Assembly: GCA_902524115.1 (NCBI GenBank)
Contig: CABZCA010000007.1
Coordinates: forward strand, 1-64,000
Origin: an uncultured Pelagibacteraceae bacterium
GTDB lineage: Bacteria; Pseudomonadota; Alphaproteobacteria; Pelagibacterales; Pelagibacteraceae
Direction of reading: 5' to 3'
Length of the DNA stretch: 64,000 nt
Shown: positions 11,784-20,831 of the stretch, piece after piece
Numbering within the stretch: the stretch's first letter is position 1
How the letters are laid out: each line of letters starts with the position of its first letter
Program-made: the position numbers and the translations under genes
Notes under the pieces: generated by a model
Database searches by the model: none
What the model saw: the letters and a program-made list of their open reading frames with translations, nothing else
Told to the model about the DNA's origin: nothing

Positions 11784-12305
11784 ATGACAATAAAAACTAT
11801 TATAACTGAACCTAATGAGATTTTAAGACAAGTCTCAAAACCAGTCTTATCTGTGGGTAAAGAAGAAAAAAAGTTAATGGATGACATGTTGGAAACAATG
11901 TATGCAGCTAATGGTATTGGATTAGCAGCAATTCAAATTGGTATCCCTAAAAGGATTATAGTGATGGATATTTCAAAAGATGGGGAAAAAAATCCAATGT
12001 ATTTTGTAAATCCAACAATTAAAAACAAAGATAAAGATAAAACAACATATGAGGAGGGATGTTTATCCGTCCCAAATTATTTCGCAGAAGTTGATAGACC
12101 TAAATATTGTGAGGTTGAATATTTAGATTATAACGGAGAAAATAAAATCTTAGAAGCTGATGGGCTCCTTGCAACTTGTATACAACATGAAATGGATCAT
12201 CTTGAAGGAATTTTATTTATAGACCACTTATCAAAATTAAAAAAAACAATGATTGTTAAAAAACTATCAAAAAGAAAAAATCCTCCTGATAGAATTATTG
12301 TTTAA
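11784..12305 (+). CDS. def: Peptide deformylase
   Basis: Removes the formyl group from nascent N-terminal methionine. The three family motifs are present: GIGLAAIQIG, EEGCLSVP with the metal-binding cysteine, and QHEMDHLEG with the HExxH metal site. Length, 173 residues, is typical. The stop overlaps the fmt start by one base (TAATG), so def and fmt, which undo and make formyl-Met respectively, are translated together, followed by truA. Confidence 0.97.
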   Translation: MTIKTIITEPNEILRQVSKPVLSVGKEEKKLMDDMLETMYAANGIGLAAIQIGIPKRIIVMDISKDGEKNPMYFVNPTIKNKDKDKTTYEEGCLSVPNYFAEVDRPKYCEVEYLDYNGENKILEADGLLATCIQHEMDHLEGILFIDHLSKLKKTMIVKKLSKRKNPPDRIIV

Positions 12306-13225
12306 TGAGCAAAAAAATTGCTTTCATGGGTACCCCCACCATTTCTGGGCAAATACTCAAATCATTGTATCAAAATGGTTTTGATATTGAGGTTGTTTAT
12401 ACTCAACCACCTGTAGCATCAAATAGAGGGCACAGATTAAATAAGTCACCCGTTCATATAATGGCTGAAATATTAAATATTCCTGTAAGAACTCCTATAG
12501 AATTAGATAATACTGTAGAAAAAAACTTTCTTCGTAAACAAAATATAAGTTTAGGTATAGTTGTTGCTTACGGGGAGATTCTTAAAAAAGATATTTTAGA
12601 AATTCCAAAATATGGATGGATAAATATTCATTATTCACTTTTACCAAAATTACGAGGTGCGGCTCCCATTCAAAGAGCAATTATGAACAATGAAACATCA
12701 ACAGGTATTTCTATAATGAAAATTAATGAGGGCTTAGACGCCGGTCCCATCTGTAATCAATATTCTATAAATATTTTAGAAAATGAAAATAGTGAGGATT
12801 TATCTCAAAGGTTAAGTAATTTAGCATCTGAAAAAATACTACAAAATATTGATGATATATTTGATAACAAAGCAAATTTTAAAGAACAAGATAATAGCAA
12901 ATCTACATATGCAAAAAAAATTAAAAAAGAAGAAGGAAAAATAAATTGGGAGGACAGTAATTTAAAAATAATAGGAAAAATTAATGGTCTATATCCTAAT
13001 CCAGGAGGTTGGTTTGAATTTCAAGGGGAAAGATACAAGATACTAAAAGCAGAAAAATCAATTTTAAGTGGAAAATCAGGATATGTTTTATCAGATAATT
13101 TTGAAATTGGTTGTGGTGAAAATTCAATAAAGATCATTGAGATACAGAGACAAGGTAAAAAAGTTCAAAAAACTATGGAATTTCTGCGTGGTAGCCAAAT
13201 TTCTAAAGGCACTGATTTGAATTAA
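12305..13225 (+). CDS. fmt: Methionyl-tRNA formyltransferase
   Basis: Transfers formyl from 10-formyl-THF to initiator Met-tRNA. The N-terminal Rossmann formyltransferase domain contains FMGTPTISGQIL, the catalytic INIHYSLLPKLRGAAPIQ motif with Asn-His, and GISIMKINEGLDAGPI. The C-terminal domain with YAKKIKKEEGKINW and LYPNPGGWFEF binds the tRNA acceptor. 306 residues. It is coupled to def by a 1-nt overlap and followed 2 nt later by truA. Confidence 0.97.
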   Translation: MSKKIAFMGTPTISGQILKSLYQNGFDIEVVYTQPPVASNRGHRLNKSPVHIMAEILNIPVRTPIELDNTVEKNFLRKQNISLGIVVAYGEILKKDILEIPKYGWINIHYSLLPKLRGAAPIQRAIMNNETSTGISIMKINEGLDAGPICNQYSINILENENSEDLSQRLSNLASEKILQNIDDIFDNKANFKEQDNSKSTYAKKIKKEEGKINWEDSNLKIIGKINGLYPNPGGWFEFQGERYKILKAEKSILSGKSGYVLSDNFEIGCGENSIKIIEIQRQGKKVQKTMEFLRGSQISKGTDLN

Positions 13226-13227
13226 AC

Positions 13228-13968
13228 ATGTTCAGATACCAAATTCTAATCGAATATGTTGGATCTTCTTTCATAGGTTGGCAGGTACAAACAAAAGGCA
13301 AAACTATACAAGGATTAATTCAAAAAAAAATTTCATATATTTTAAATGAAAAAATTACACTTATTGGTTCGGGAAGAACAGATGCTGGTGTTCATGCAAT
13401 TGAGCAATCTGCACATTTTGATGTCACTGTAAAAATCCAAAATTTAAACAAATTTTTAAAATCAATTAATTATTTTTTAAATAAATACGAAATAGCCATT
13501 ATAAAAATAAAAAAAAAAAATATGAAATTTCATGCACGGTTTTCTGCAAAAGAGAGAGTTTATAAATATGTTATTTTCAATCAATTAAGTAAACCGATTC
13601 TTCAAAATATGCGAGGATGGTTTGTTATTAAAAAACTCGAATTAAAGATAATGAAAAAAGCAGCAAAAAAGTTAATTGGAACTCATGATTTTTCAACTTT
13701 TAGAGCATCTGGATGTAATGCAAAGAGCCCAATAAGGTCAATTAAATCAGTTAAAATTAAAAAGACAAAAAACAAAATTGAATTAGAGTTTAGATCTCAA
13801 TCATTTTTAAAACAACAAGTTAGATCAATGGTTGGTTGTTTAAAATATATTGGTGAAAAAAAGTGGACATTAAAAAAATTTACAAGCGTAATTAAATCAA
13901 AAAATAGAAATTTATGCGCACCGCCAGCACCAGCAGAAGGATTATTTTTAAAAAAAGTTTTATACTAA
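13228..13968 (+). CDS. truA: tRNA pseudouridine synthase A
   Basis: Makes pseudouridine at positions 38-40 of tRNA anticodon arms. The catalytic aspartate lies in GSGRTDAGVHA near residue 50; FHARFSAKERVYKY, GTHDFSTFRASGC and FLKQQVRSMVG are further family blocks. It is the last gene of def-fmt-truA. Its stop TAA and the TAG of the convergent SET gene share the tetranucleotide CTAA. Confidence 0.96.
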   Translation: MFRYQILIEYVGSSFIGWQVQTKGKTIQGLIQKKISYILNEKITLIGSGRTDAGVHAIEQSAHFDVTVKIQNLNKFLKSINYFLNKYEIAIIKIKKKNMKFHARFSAKERVYKYVIFNQLSKPILQNMRGWFVIKKLELKIMKKAAKKLIGTHDFSTFRASGCNAKSPIRSIKSVKIKKTKNKIELEFRSQSFLKQQVRSMVGCLKYIGEKKWTLKKFTSVIKSKNRNLCAPPAPAEGLFLKKVLY

Positions 13969-14438
13969 ATCTTCCTATTACCCATTGAGAATTTTTTATT
14001 AATTCTCCACCTTGACTCTTCTCTTACAATATAGCCACAACAGATTTTTGACTTACATTTACAAGGAAATTGTTTGTAATCTTTGTCATAACCAAATCCA
14101 TAGTCACAAGTTAATTCCTCACCTTTTTTAATATTTTTGATTGCTTTAACCCAAATTTTAAGTCCCTTACCATCGTAGTCACAATTATTTTCACATGAGT
14201 GATTTATTAGACCAGCTGTATTCCATGGGAAATCTCCATCGAGATCATATCTTTTATTTACTGTAAATAAATATATTGGCTTACTGTTATCGTATTTGTC
14301 AGAATTCTCAGTTTGTTTTTTGGTAATTAATTTACCAATGTAATCGATTATTTTTTCACCTTCTTTTATATCTCTTGTAGCGTAAAGTCCTTTACCTTTT
14401 TTATCAATATCAGACTTTTTAATCTTATATAATTTCAT
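13965..14438 (-). CDS. SET-domain protein (lysine methyltransferase-like)
   Basis: A 157-residue stand-alone SET domain. Motifs: KGKGLYATRDIKEGEKIIDYIG at the SET-N region, GLINHSCENNCDYDG matching the pseudoknot NHSCxxN motif, GEELTCDYGFGYD, and a post-SET zinc cluster CKCKSKICCG. All SAM- and zinc-binding signatures look intact. Family members methylate protein lysines; bacterial targets are mostly unknown. It follows the histone-deacetylase-like gene by 31 nt on the same strand, so the two are likely co-expressed. Such eukaryote-like SET proteins do occur scattered in bacteria. Confidence 0.85.
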   Translation of the reverse strand: MKLYKIKKSDIDKKGKGLYATRDIKEGEKIIDYIGKLITKKQTENSDKYDNSKPIYLFTVNKRYDLDGDFPWNTAGLINHSCENNCDYDGKGLKIWVKAIKNIKKGEELTCDYGFGYDKDYKQFPCKCKSKICCGYIVREESRWRINKKFSMGNRKI

Positions 14439-14469
14439 ATGTTTGTGTTTATTGTTAAAAAAAATATTA

Positions 14470-15399
14470 TCAATTAAATTCTATCAACGCATCAACATGT
14501 CTTAGGGTGCTACTTTGTAAAGCTTTAAGATCATAACCACCTTCAAGAATTGAAACGACCCTACCATTACAAAAAGATTTAGAATACTCCAAGGTCCTTT
14601 TGGTAATTGTATAATAATCCTCTGTACTTAATCTCAATTGTGCTAACGGATCGTCAATATGTGCATCAAAACCCGCAGAAAATAACAAAAATTCAGGTTT
14701 AAACTGTTTTATTTTAGTTAAAACATTTTCATAAGCATTTAAATATACTTCAGAAGTTGTACCAGCTTCTAGTGGAATATTTAATACATTATTAAATTTT
14801 CCAATTTCCTTATTTGAACCTGAGCCGGGGTAATAAGGGTATTGGTGAGTAGAAACATATAATACCTTTTCATTATCATAAAAAATATCTTGAGTTCCAT
14901 TACCATGGTGAACATCAAAATCAATTATTGCAATTTTTTTGTATTTATACTTTTCAATTAGGTAATTAGCACCAACGGCTACATTATTATAGATACAAAA
15001 TCCCATAGCTTTTTCTTTTTCTGCATGATGACCCGGAGGTCTTACAGCACAAAAAGCATTCTTAAATTTTTTGTTTTGTACTCCATCTATTGCTGTAATA
15101 ATTGAACCTACTGCATCTTTAGTAGCATCTTTACTGCCAGGGGAAACAATTGTATCACCATCTAAAAATACTAAACCTTTTTTTGGAAAAGACTGTTTAA
15201 CATGATTAATATACTCCGTTGAATGAGTTTTATTTAAAAAAAATTCGTCAAATTTATTTGGTTTTTTCCATATAAGATTTTTGTTATCTACTTTTTTAAA
15301 GTTATCAATTATTGCAGTAACCCTATCAATTTTTTCTGGATGACCATTTCCAGTATTATGGTTTTTATAAGTATCTGAAGTGATTAGAGCAGTCTTCAC
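14470..15399 (-). CDS. Histone-deacetylase/AcuC-family amidohydrolase
   Basis: Zinc-dependent deacetylase fold of 309 residues. It shows RPPGHHAEKEKAMGFCIYNN, the catalytic His pair, IAIIDFDVHHGNGTQDIF with the zinc-binding Asp and His, LFSAGFDAHIDDPLA with the second Asp, and a C-terminal LEGGYD. Bacterial members act on acetylpolyamines, acetylated proteins such as acetyl-CoA synthetase, or similar amides. The start codon is GTG at 15399, overlapping the dapE stop by 4 nt, so it lies in the dapD-dapE transcription unit. The substrate cannot be told from sequence. Confidence 0.9.
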   Translation of the reverse strand: MKTALITSDTYKNHNTGNGHPEKIDRVTAIIDNFKKVDNKNLIWKKPNKFDEFFLNKTHSTEYINHVKQSFPKKGLVFLDGDTIVSPGSKDATKDAVGSIITAIDGVQNKKFKNAFCAVRPPGHHAEKEKAMGFCIYNNVAVGANYLIEKYKYKKIAIIDFDVHHGNGTQDIFYDNEKVLYVSTHQYPYYPGSGSNKEIGKFNNVLNIPLEAGTTSEVYLNAYENVLTKIKQFKPEFLLFSAGFDAHIDDPLAQLRLSTEDYYTITKRTLEYSKSFCNGRVVSILEGGYDLKALQSSTLRHVDALIEFN

Positions 15400-16553
15400 T
15401 TAAAATAATTTTTTAAAACTTTTGCATATATTAAACTTAATTTTTTTAAATCGGTTAGTGAGACAGCCTCATCAACTTTATGCATAGTTTTTCCTACTAA
15501 GCCAAATTCTAAACAAGGAGCTATTTTCCTAATGAACCTTGCATCTGATGTACCCCCAGTAGTTGAAAGTTTAGGTTTTATCTTAGTAACTTTTTTAATA
15601 ACATTTTGTATCATAAATGTTGTACTATTAGGCTTTGTAAGAAAAGCTTCACCTGAAACACTGTAATCAATTTTATATTTAGATTTAGTTTTATTACATA
15701 CTTTTTTTAAAACTTTGTTAATTTTTTTTTTAATGGAATTTGAAGTATGCATATTATTAAATCTTATATTAAACGAAGCATACGCAAGACCTGGAATTAC
15801 ATTATCTGCTTTATTTTTTATATTAATTTTTGTAATTTCAAGATTTGTTGGTTGAAAATCCTTTGTGCCTTTGTCAAATCTTAAATCTTTTAATTCCTTA
15901 AGTATTCTAACTAGAGCAGTCGAAGGATTATTTGCTCTATGAGGATATGCTACATGCCCTTGAACTCCTGTAACTGTTAATCGACCGTTCATACTTCCTC
16001 TTCGACCAATTTTAATCATTTCACCTAATTTATTAGGATTAGTTGGCTCTCCAACCAAGCAAAAATCTATTTTTTCTCTTTTCTTTTTTAAATAGTCCAC
16101 AACCTTCTTGGTTCCATTAATGGCATCACCTTCCTCATCTCCAGTAATTAAAAGGCTTATCGATCCTTTAAATCCTCTATTTTTTTCAACAAAAACGCTT
16201 ATAGCAGACACAAAAGCAGCTATAGAACTTTTCATGTCATTTGCACCCCTTCCGATTAAATGTCCTTTTTTAATTGATGGTTTAAACGGATTTATTGTCC
16301 AATCTCTTAAATTTCCAGCAGGAACAACATCAAGATGTCCCGCATAACAAAAATTAGGACTTTTATCCCCTAATCTTGCATATAGATTTTTAACCGGTGC
16401 ATTTCCTTTTTCTTTAAACTCCAGAATTTTAGTTTTAAACCCAAGTTCTTTTAATTTTTTTTCCAAAAATTTCATTATTCCGGCATCTATAGGGGTTACA
16501 GTTGGAAATCTAATTAGCTCTTTGGCTAATTGAAGTTCATTTATAATTTTCAT
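15396..16553 (-). CDS. dapE: Succinyl-diaminopimelate desuccinylase
   Basis: M20 metallopeptidase-family enzyme releasing LL-diaminopimelate for lysine and peptidoglycan. Motifs: YAGHLDVVPAGN with the first metal ligand, GRGANDMKSSIAAF, LLITGDEEGDAINGT with the catalytic Glu, VGEPTNPNKLGEMIKIGRRGS, and C-terminal LSTTGGTSDARFI. 385 residues, normal length. It stands 5 nt after dapD, which makes the preceding intermediate, and is followed by the deacetylase-like gene with a 4-nt overlap. Confidence 0.96.
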   Translation of the reverse strand: MKIINELQLAKELIRFPTVTPIDAGIMKFLEKKLKELGFKTKILEFKEKGNAPVKNLYARLGDKSPNFCYAGHLDVVPAGNLRDWTINPFKPSIKKGHLIGRGANDMKSSIAAFVSAISVFVEKNRGFKGSISLLITGDEEGDAINGTKKVVDYLKKKREKIDFCLVGEPTNPNKLGEMIKIGRRGSMNGRLTVTGVQGHVAYPHRANNPSTALVRILKELKDLRFDKGTKDFQPTNLEITKINIKNKADNVIPGLAYASFNIRFNNMHTSNSIKKKINKVLKKVCNKTKSKYKIDYSVSGEAFLTKPNSTTFMIQNVIKKVTKIKPKLSTTGGTSDARFIRKIAPCLEFGLVGKTMHKVDEAVSLTDLKKLSLIYAKVLKNYFK

Positions 16554-16558
16554 CGAAA

Positions 16559-17386
16559 CTATTCTCTCAATAGATCGTTAATAGAAGTTTTAGATCTTGT
16601 TTTCTCATCTACTTGTTTAATTATTACTGCACAATATAGTGAGGGCGCTGTTGAGCTATTTTTATCAGGAAGTGAACCTGGAACTACAACTGAATAAGGG
16701 GGAATTTTTCCATAAGTAATTTCTCCAGTCCTCCTATTAACAATTTTAGTAGATTGTCCTATATACATTCCCATACTCAGCACGGATCCTTCACCTACAA
16801 TTACACCTTCTACAACTTCAGACATTGCACCTAAAAAAACATTATCCTCGATAATAGTTGGCAGAGCTTGTGCAGGTTCTAAAACTCCACCCACACCTGA
16901 ACCTGCTGAGATATGACAATTTTTTCCAATTTGGCTACAGCTTCCTGCTCTTGCAAATGTATCAATCATTGTTCCTTCGTCTATATATGCCCCAATGTTG
17001 ACGTAGCATGGCATTAAAACTGCATTCTTACCAACAAAACTTCCTTTTCTTACTGGTGAGTTTGGCACCATTCTAAAGCCAGCTTTATCATGATCTTCTT
17101 TTGTCCATCCTACAGTCTTACCCTTTAGTAAATGAGCTTTATCATACCAGCTACTATATGGACCATTCAAATTTTCCATTGGATATAATCTAAAACTTAA
17201 CATGATTGCTTTTTTCAAATGTTGATGAGTTATCCATTCACCATTTATTTTTTCAGCAACTCGTGACTTTCCGCTATCTAAATCTTCAATAACTTGATTT
17301 ATAGTATCTTTTAAAGACTGATCTGAAGAGTGGTTTATTTGATCTCTTTTTTCCCAAGCTTCATTTATTACATTTTCTACACTCAT
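16559..17386 (-). CDS. dapD: 2,3,4,5-tetrahydropyridine-2,6-dicarboxylate N-succinyltransferase
   Basis: Succinyl-CoA-dependent acyltransferase of the lysine/DAP pathway. The protein has an N-terminal helical domain and a left-handed beta-helix of hexapeptide repeats, visible in NIGAYIDEGTMIDTFARAGSCSQIGKNCHIS and GVGGVLEPAQALPTIIEDNVFLGA. The end NSSTAPSLYCAVIIKQVD is characteristic of DapD. 275 residues. It lies between a HAD phosphatase gene (3 nt away) and dapE. Confidence 0.96.
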   Translation of the reverse strand: MSVENVINEAWEKRDQINHSSDQSLKDTINQVIEDLDSGKSRVAEKINGEWITHQHLKKAIMLSFRLYPMENLNGPYSSWYDKAHLLKGKTVGWTKEDHDKAGFRMVPNSPVRKGSFVGKNAVLMPCYVNIGAYIDEGTMIDTFARAGSCSQIGKNCHISAGSGVGGVLEPAQALPTIIEDNVFLGAMSEVVEGVIVGEGSVLSMGMYIGQSTKIVNRRTGEITYGKIPPYSVVVPGSLPDKNSSTAPSLYCAVIIKQVDEKTRSKTSINDLLRE

Positions 17387-17389
17387 AAT

Positions 17390-18052
17390 TTACAAGTTTT
17401 TTAATAACCTTATTTCTTTTAAAAATAAAGAGAGATTTTCTATTTTATAGTCAATATAGTCTTTATCAGATTCTTTTTTACCCCAATATTCATTATTGAT
17501 TAGCCAAACAGTTGTAGCTCCTCTTTCTTTTCCAATTGATAAGTTTTTTGCAATATCTTCAATATAAATTGTTTCTGTTGGGTCAATATCAAATTTTTTT
17601 ACCATCAGATCGAATGCTTTGGCTGCAGGTTTTGGGCTATATTCCGCATCAACTATATCAAATACATCCTCAAATAGATCATCAATACCCAAATGTGTAG
17701 TTATATTATTAACATGCGCACTAGAACCATTGGTAAAAACGAACTTTCTTAAATCTAATTTTTCAATTTCGTCTCTTAAAACAATATCCTTTTCCATAAA
17801 AGATAAGTCAATATCATGAACAAAATTTAAAAACTCTTTGGGAGGAATATCATGATGTATCATTAATCCATTTAGACTTGTATCATATTTATGAAAGTAG
17901 TCGGTTTGTAATTTTTTAGCTTCGACTAAGTTAATTTTTAATTTTTCAGAAATGTATTTCGTCATTCTTTTACTTACTTGACCAAATACAGATTCTAAAT
18001 CCTGATAAAGAACACCATCACAATCAAATAGAATATTTTTTATATTTTTCAT
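17390..18052 (-). CDS. HAD-superfamily pyrimidine 5'-nucleotidase-like phosphatase
   Basis: HAD hydrolase of 220 residues with motif I FDCDGVLYQ (nucleophile and acid-base Asp), motif II FVFTNGSS, motif III Lys in YSPKPAAKAFDLM, and motif IV YIEDIAKNLSIGKERGATTVWL. The family resembles SDT1/YjjG-type pyrimidine 5'-nucleotidases, which in alphaproteobacteria commonly sit between argB and dapD exactly as here. It overlaps argB by 4 nt. The exact substrate is inferred from family only. Confidence 0.88.
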   Translation of the reverse strand: MKNIKNILFDCDGVLYQDLESVFGQVSKRMTKYISEKLKINLVEAKKLQTDYFHKYDTSLNGLMIHHDIPPKEFLNFVHDIDLSFMEKDIVLRDEIEKLDLRKFVFTNGSSAHVNNITTHLGIDDLFEDVFDIVDAEYSPKPAAKAFDLMVKKFDIDPTETIYIEDIAKNLSIGKERGATTVWLINNEYWGKKESDKDYIDYKIENLSLFLKEIRLLKNL

Positions 18053-18897
18053 TTTCTTATTAATGTTCCGGCTCCTTTATCTGAAAATAATTCAAATAAA
18101 ATTGAATGTTTTTTTCTTCCATCAATAATTCCAACACCTGTAACTCCATTCATTACTGCGTCTAAGCATGTATTGATTTTAGGTATCATACCCTCAGTTA
18201 TAATTCCATTATTTACCATCTCTAAGATTTCTGAAGATGTGATTTCCTCAATTAGTTTTTTTTCTTTATTCAGTACACCCTCAACGTTCGTCATTAATAA
18301 TAGTCTTCTACATTTCAAAGATTTTGCTATAGCACCAGCTGCTGTATCTCCGTTAATATTAAATGTTTGATTATTTTTACCTTTTCCTAAAGGCGATATA
18401 ATTGGTACTGAATTTACCTTAATTATATTTTTTATAATATTTGTATTTATTTTATTTGGTTTTCCAACAAAACCAAGTTCCTCTGCTTCTGAAATAACTT
18501 CTATAACATTATTTTTTTTTGTGTTTAATGAGATTGCTTTTGTATCTTTTTCAATTAAGGAATTTACAATATCTTCATTAAAATCAATAAGGACATCTTC
18601 AACAATATTTATAATTTTTTCGTCTGTAACTCTTAAACCTCTAATAAATTTAGATTGAATATTTGATTTTTCTAACTCTCTTTTAATTCTAGGACCACCT
18701 CCGTGAACTATTATTATTGATAATCCTAACTTATTTAGAATACTTATATCTGAAATAAAATTGTTAAAAATATTTCTATCAATAAAAACGTTTCCTCCAT
18801 ATTTAATGACTATTAATTCATTTTTATATTTATCTATATATTTTTTAACCTCGCCGATGGTAGGACCATCTTTTGGTACTATTTTTTCTATTTCCAT
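18049..18897 (-). CDS. argB: Acetylglutamate kinase
   Basis: Phosphorylates N-acetylglutamate, the second step of arginine synthesis. Amino-acid-kinase fold motifs are seen: IVIKYGGNVFID, IIVHGGGPRIKRELEK, FIRGLRVTDE, and INGDTAAGAIAKSLKC, plus LLMTNVEGVLNKE and GGITEGMIPK-like NNGIITEGMIPKI. 282 residues. In many alphaproteobacteria the GTPase gene engB/yihA lies between yidC and argB; here the gap is only 5 nt and it is absent. argD, argF and argJ are elsewhere in the window. Confidence 0.96.
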   Translation of the reverse strand: MEIEKIVPKDGPTIGEVKKYIDKYKNELIVIKYGGNVFIDRNIFNNFISDISILNKLGLSIIIVHGGGPRIKRELEKSNIQSKFIRGLRVTDEKIINIVEDVLIDFNEDIVNSLIEKDTKAISLNTKKNNVIEVISEAEELGFVGKPNKINTNIIKNIIKVNSVPIISPLGKGKNNQTFNINGDTAAGAIAKSLKCRRLLLMTNVEGVLNKEKKLIEEITSSEILEMVNNGIITEGMIPKINTCLDAVMNGVTGVGIIDGRKKHSILFELFSDKGAGTLIRK

Positions 18898-18902
18898 TTT
18901 TA

Positions 18903-20585
18903 TTAAACAGTTTTGACGGTCGTTCTTTTGATTATTATGTACTGTTGTGCCATTGTTAATATGTTATTTATAGTCCAGTAAATAACTAATCCTGCTGGGA
19001 AAGGAGCTAGTATTACAGTCAAAAATAAAGGAAAGAACATAAATATTTTTGCTTGAACGGGATCGGGAGGTGTAGGATTTAGTTTTTGTTGCATCCACAT
19101 TGAAACACCCATTAAGCATGGCCACACACCTATTAGTAAAAAAGAAGGAGGATCCCATGGAATTAATCCAAATAAATTAAATATAGATGTAGGATCTCTT
19201 TCACTTAAATCTTTTATCCAACCAAAAAACGGCTGATGCCTCATCTCAATAGTTACAAATAAAACTTTATAAATTGCAAAGAAAAAAGGTATTTGAATGA
19301 AAATTGGAAGACATCCACTTATTGGATTAACTTTCTCTCTTTTATATAAAGCCATCATTTCTTGTTGGAGTTTCATTTTATCTTCTTTATGTAATTCTTT
19401 TAGTCTTGTCATTTCTGGTTGAAGAACTTTCATTTTAGCCATTGACCTAAATGAGTAATTTGCAAGTGGAAAAAAAGCTAATCTTATACAAGCGGTTATC
19501 ATTATAATTGCTATTCCAAAATTACCAGCTAGATTAAAGAAATATTGGATTGCAAAGAATAAAGGTTTTACAATGAAGTAAAACCACCCCCAATCTATTG
19601 CTAAATCAAACTTATTAATATTCTCACTCTCTGCATATCCATCAATAACGTTTACTTCTTTTGCAGCAATAATTAACCTGATTGAGTTACTTTTTGTTTC
19701 ATTTGCACCAACTTCAGTTGCATTTGTCTCAATAAAATTTGCTCTAAACTTATTTTTGTAATCAAAATCAGATCTAAAACTTTTATCTTTTTCAGGGATC
19801 AGACTAGTAAGCCAATACTTATCAGTTATACCAAGCCATCCAGATTGTGCATTCTTGGAATATTTTTTTTCCTCAATATCATCATAATCTTCCTCTACCA
19901 ATTGATCATCAAAAACTCCAATTAAGCCCTCATGCAAAATGTAAAAATTAGTTACATCGGGGGCTACATTTCTAATAATTTGTCCATATGGATAAAAATT
20001 ATAAGTTTTATCTGAATTATTAATAATTGTTTGATTAATATTGAAAAGATATTGTTTATCTAAACTTATTTCTTTTACGAATTTAATATTTTGATTGTTA
20101 GTCCAACTTAATTTTACAGGGGAATTAGGTGTAAGTTTATTATTTCCCTCTATATTCCATAAAGATTTTGAGTTTGGTAAGTCAATATTTTTACTAGTTG
20201 TTGCCCAACCTGTCTCTACATAATATCCATTATTAGACTGTTTAGGATTTAGCAGAATTACATTATCATCTCCATTTAAAGTATTAGTATAATTTTTAAA
20301 AGTTAAGTCATCTATTGATGACCCAATTAATGAAATTGAACCTCTAATTTTGTCATTTTCAAAAAGAACTCTTTCATTTTCTTTTAAAGCATCATTTCTA
20401 GATATTTTAATTGTTTCTTCGTCCTGAACTAATGATGGTGCATCCGTTGAAGAACTTTCACTAGTAATAGTCTTATCATTTGGAATATCTTTTTGGTCTA
20501 CTACAGCCGGAGCGAAGAATAGACTATAAAGTATTATTACAGCCGCGCTCAAAGATATTGCGGCAATTACATTTTTTGTATCCAT
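18903..20585 (-). CDS. yidC: Membrane protein insertase YidC
   Basis: Inserts and folds inner-membrane proteins with or without SecYEG. It has the Gram-negative layout: an N-terminal anchor (VIAAISLSAAVIILYSLFF), a large periplasmic beta domain at residues 30-320, then the conserved five-segment core from about 345 on with AGNFGIAIIMITACIRLAFFPLAN, a basic cytoplasmic hairpin with KMKLQQEMMALYKREKVNP and GCLPIFIQIPFFFAIYKVLF. 560 residues. The order rpmH-rnpA-yidD-yidC is conserved. Confidence 0.97.
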   Translation of the reverse strand: MDTKNVIAAISLSAAVIILYSLFFAPAVVDQKDIPNDKTITSESSSTDAPSLVQDEETIKISRNDALKENERVLFENDKIRGSISLIGSSIDDLTFKNYTNTLNGDDNVILLNPKQSNNGYYVETGWATTSKNIDLPNSKSLWNIEGNNKLTPNSPVKLSWTNNQNIKFVKEISLDKQYLFNINQTIINNSDKTYNFYPYGQIIRNVAPDVTNFYILHEGLIGVFDDQLVEEDYDDIEEKKYSKNAQSGWLGITDKYWLTSLIPEKDKSFRSDFDYKNKFRANFIETNATEVGANETKSNSIRLIIAAKEVNVIDGYAESENINKFDLAIDWGWFYFIVKPLFFAIQYFFNLAGNFGIAIIMITACIRLAFFPLANYSFRSMAKMKVLQPEMTRLKELHKEDKMKLQQEMMALYKREKVNPISGCLPIFIQIPFFFAIYKVLFVTIEMRHQPFFGWIKDLSERDPTSIFNLFGLIPWDPPSFLLIGVWPCLMGVSMWMQQKLNPTPPDPVQAKIFMFFPLFLTVILAPFPAGLVIYWTINNILTMAQQYIIIKRTTVKTV

Positions 20586-20588
20586 AAA

Positions 20589-20831
20589 TTACTTTTTCTT
20601 TTTAACTGGGTCAAATCCTTCTCCACCACCCAAAAATTTTATTGGATGACAACTAAGTATTCTTTTAAATCCATTAATACTTCCTTTTAAAATTCCATTC
20701 TCTTTTAAATTTTCAATAAAATAATCTGAACATGTTGGAAGATATCTACAATTATTTCCTAAATATGGAGATATCAAAATTTGATAAAACCTTATAATCT
20801 TAATCATTAAAAATTTGATAACATTAGTCAT
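20589..20831 (-). CDS. yidD: Membrane protein insertion efficiency factor YidD
   Basis: A small 80-residue protein with the family core IRFYQILISPYLGNNCRYLPTCSDYFIENL and a C-terminal RILSCHPIKFLGGGEGFDPV, including the conserved cysteines. YidD is thought to aid YidC-dependent insertion, as a peripheral membrane protein with an amphipathic N-terminus. Its start overlaps the rnpA stop by 4 nt and yidC follows after 3 nt. Confidence 0.96.
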   Translation of the reverse strand: MTNVIKFLMIKIIRFYQILISPYLGNNCRYLPTCSDYFIENLKENGILKGSINGFKRILSCHPIKFLGGGEGFDPVKKKK

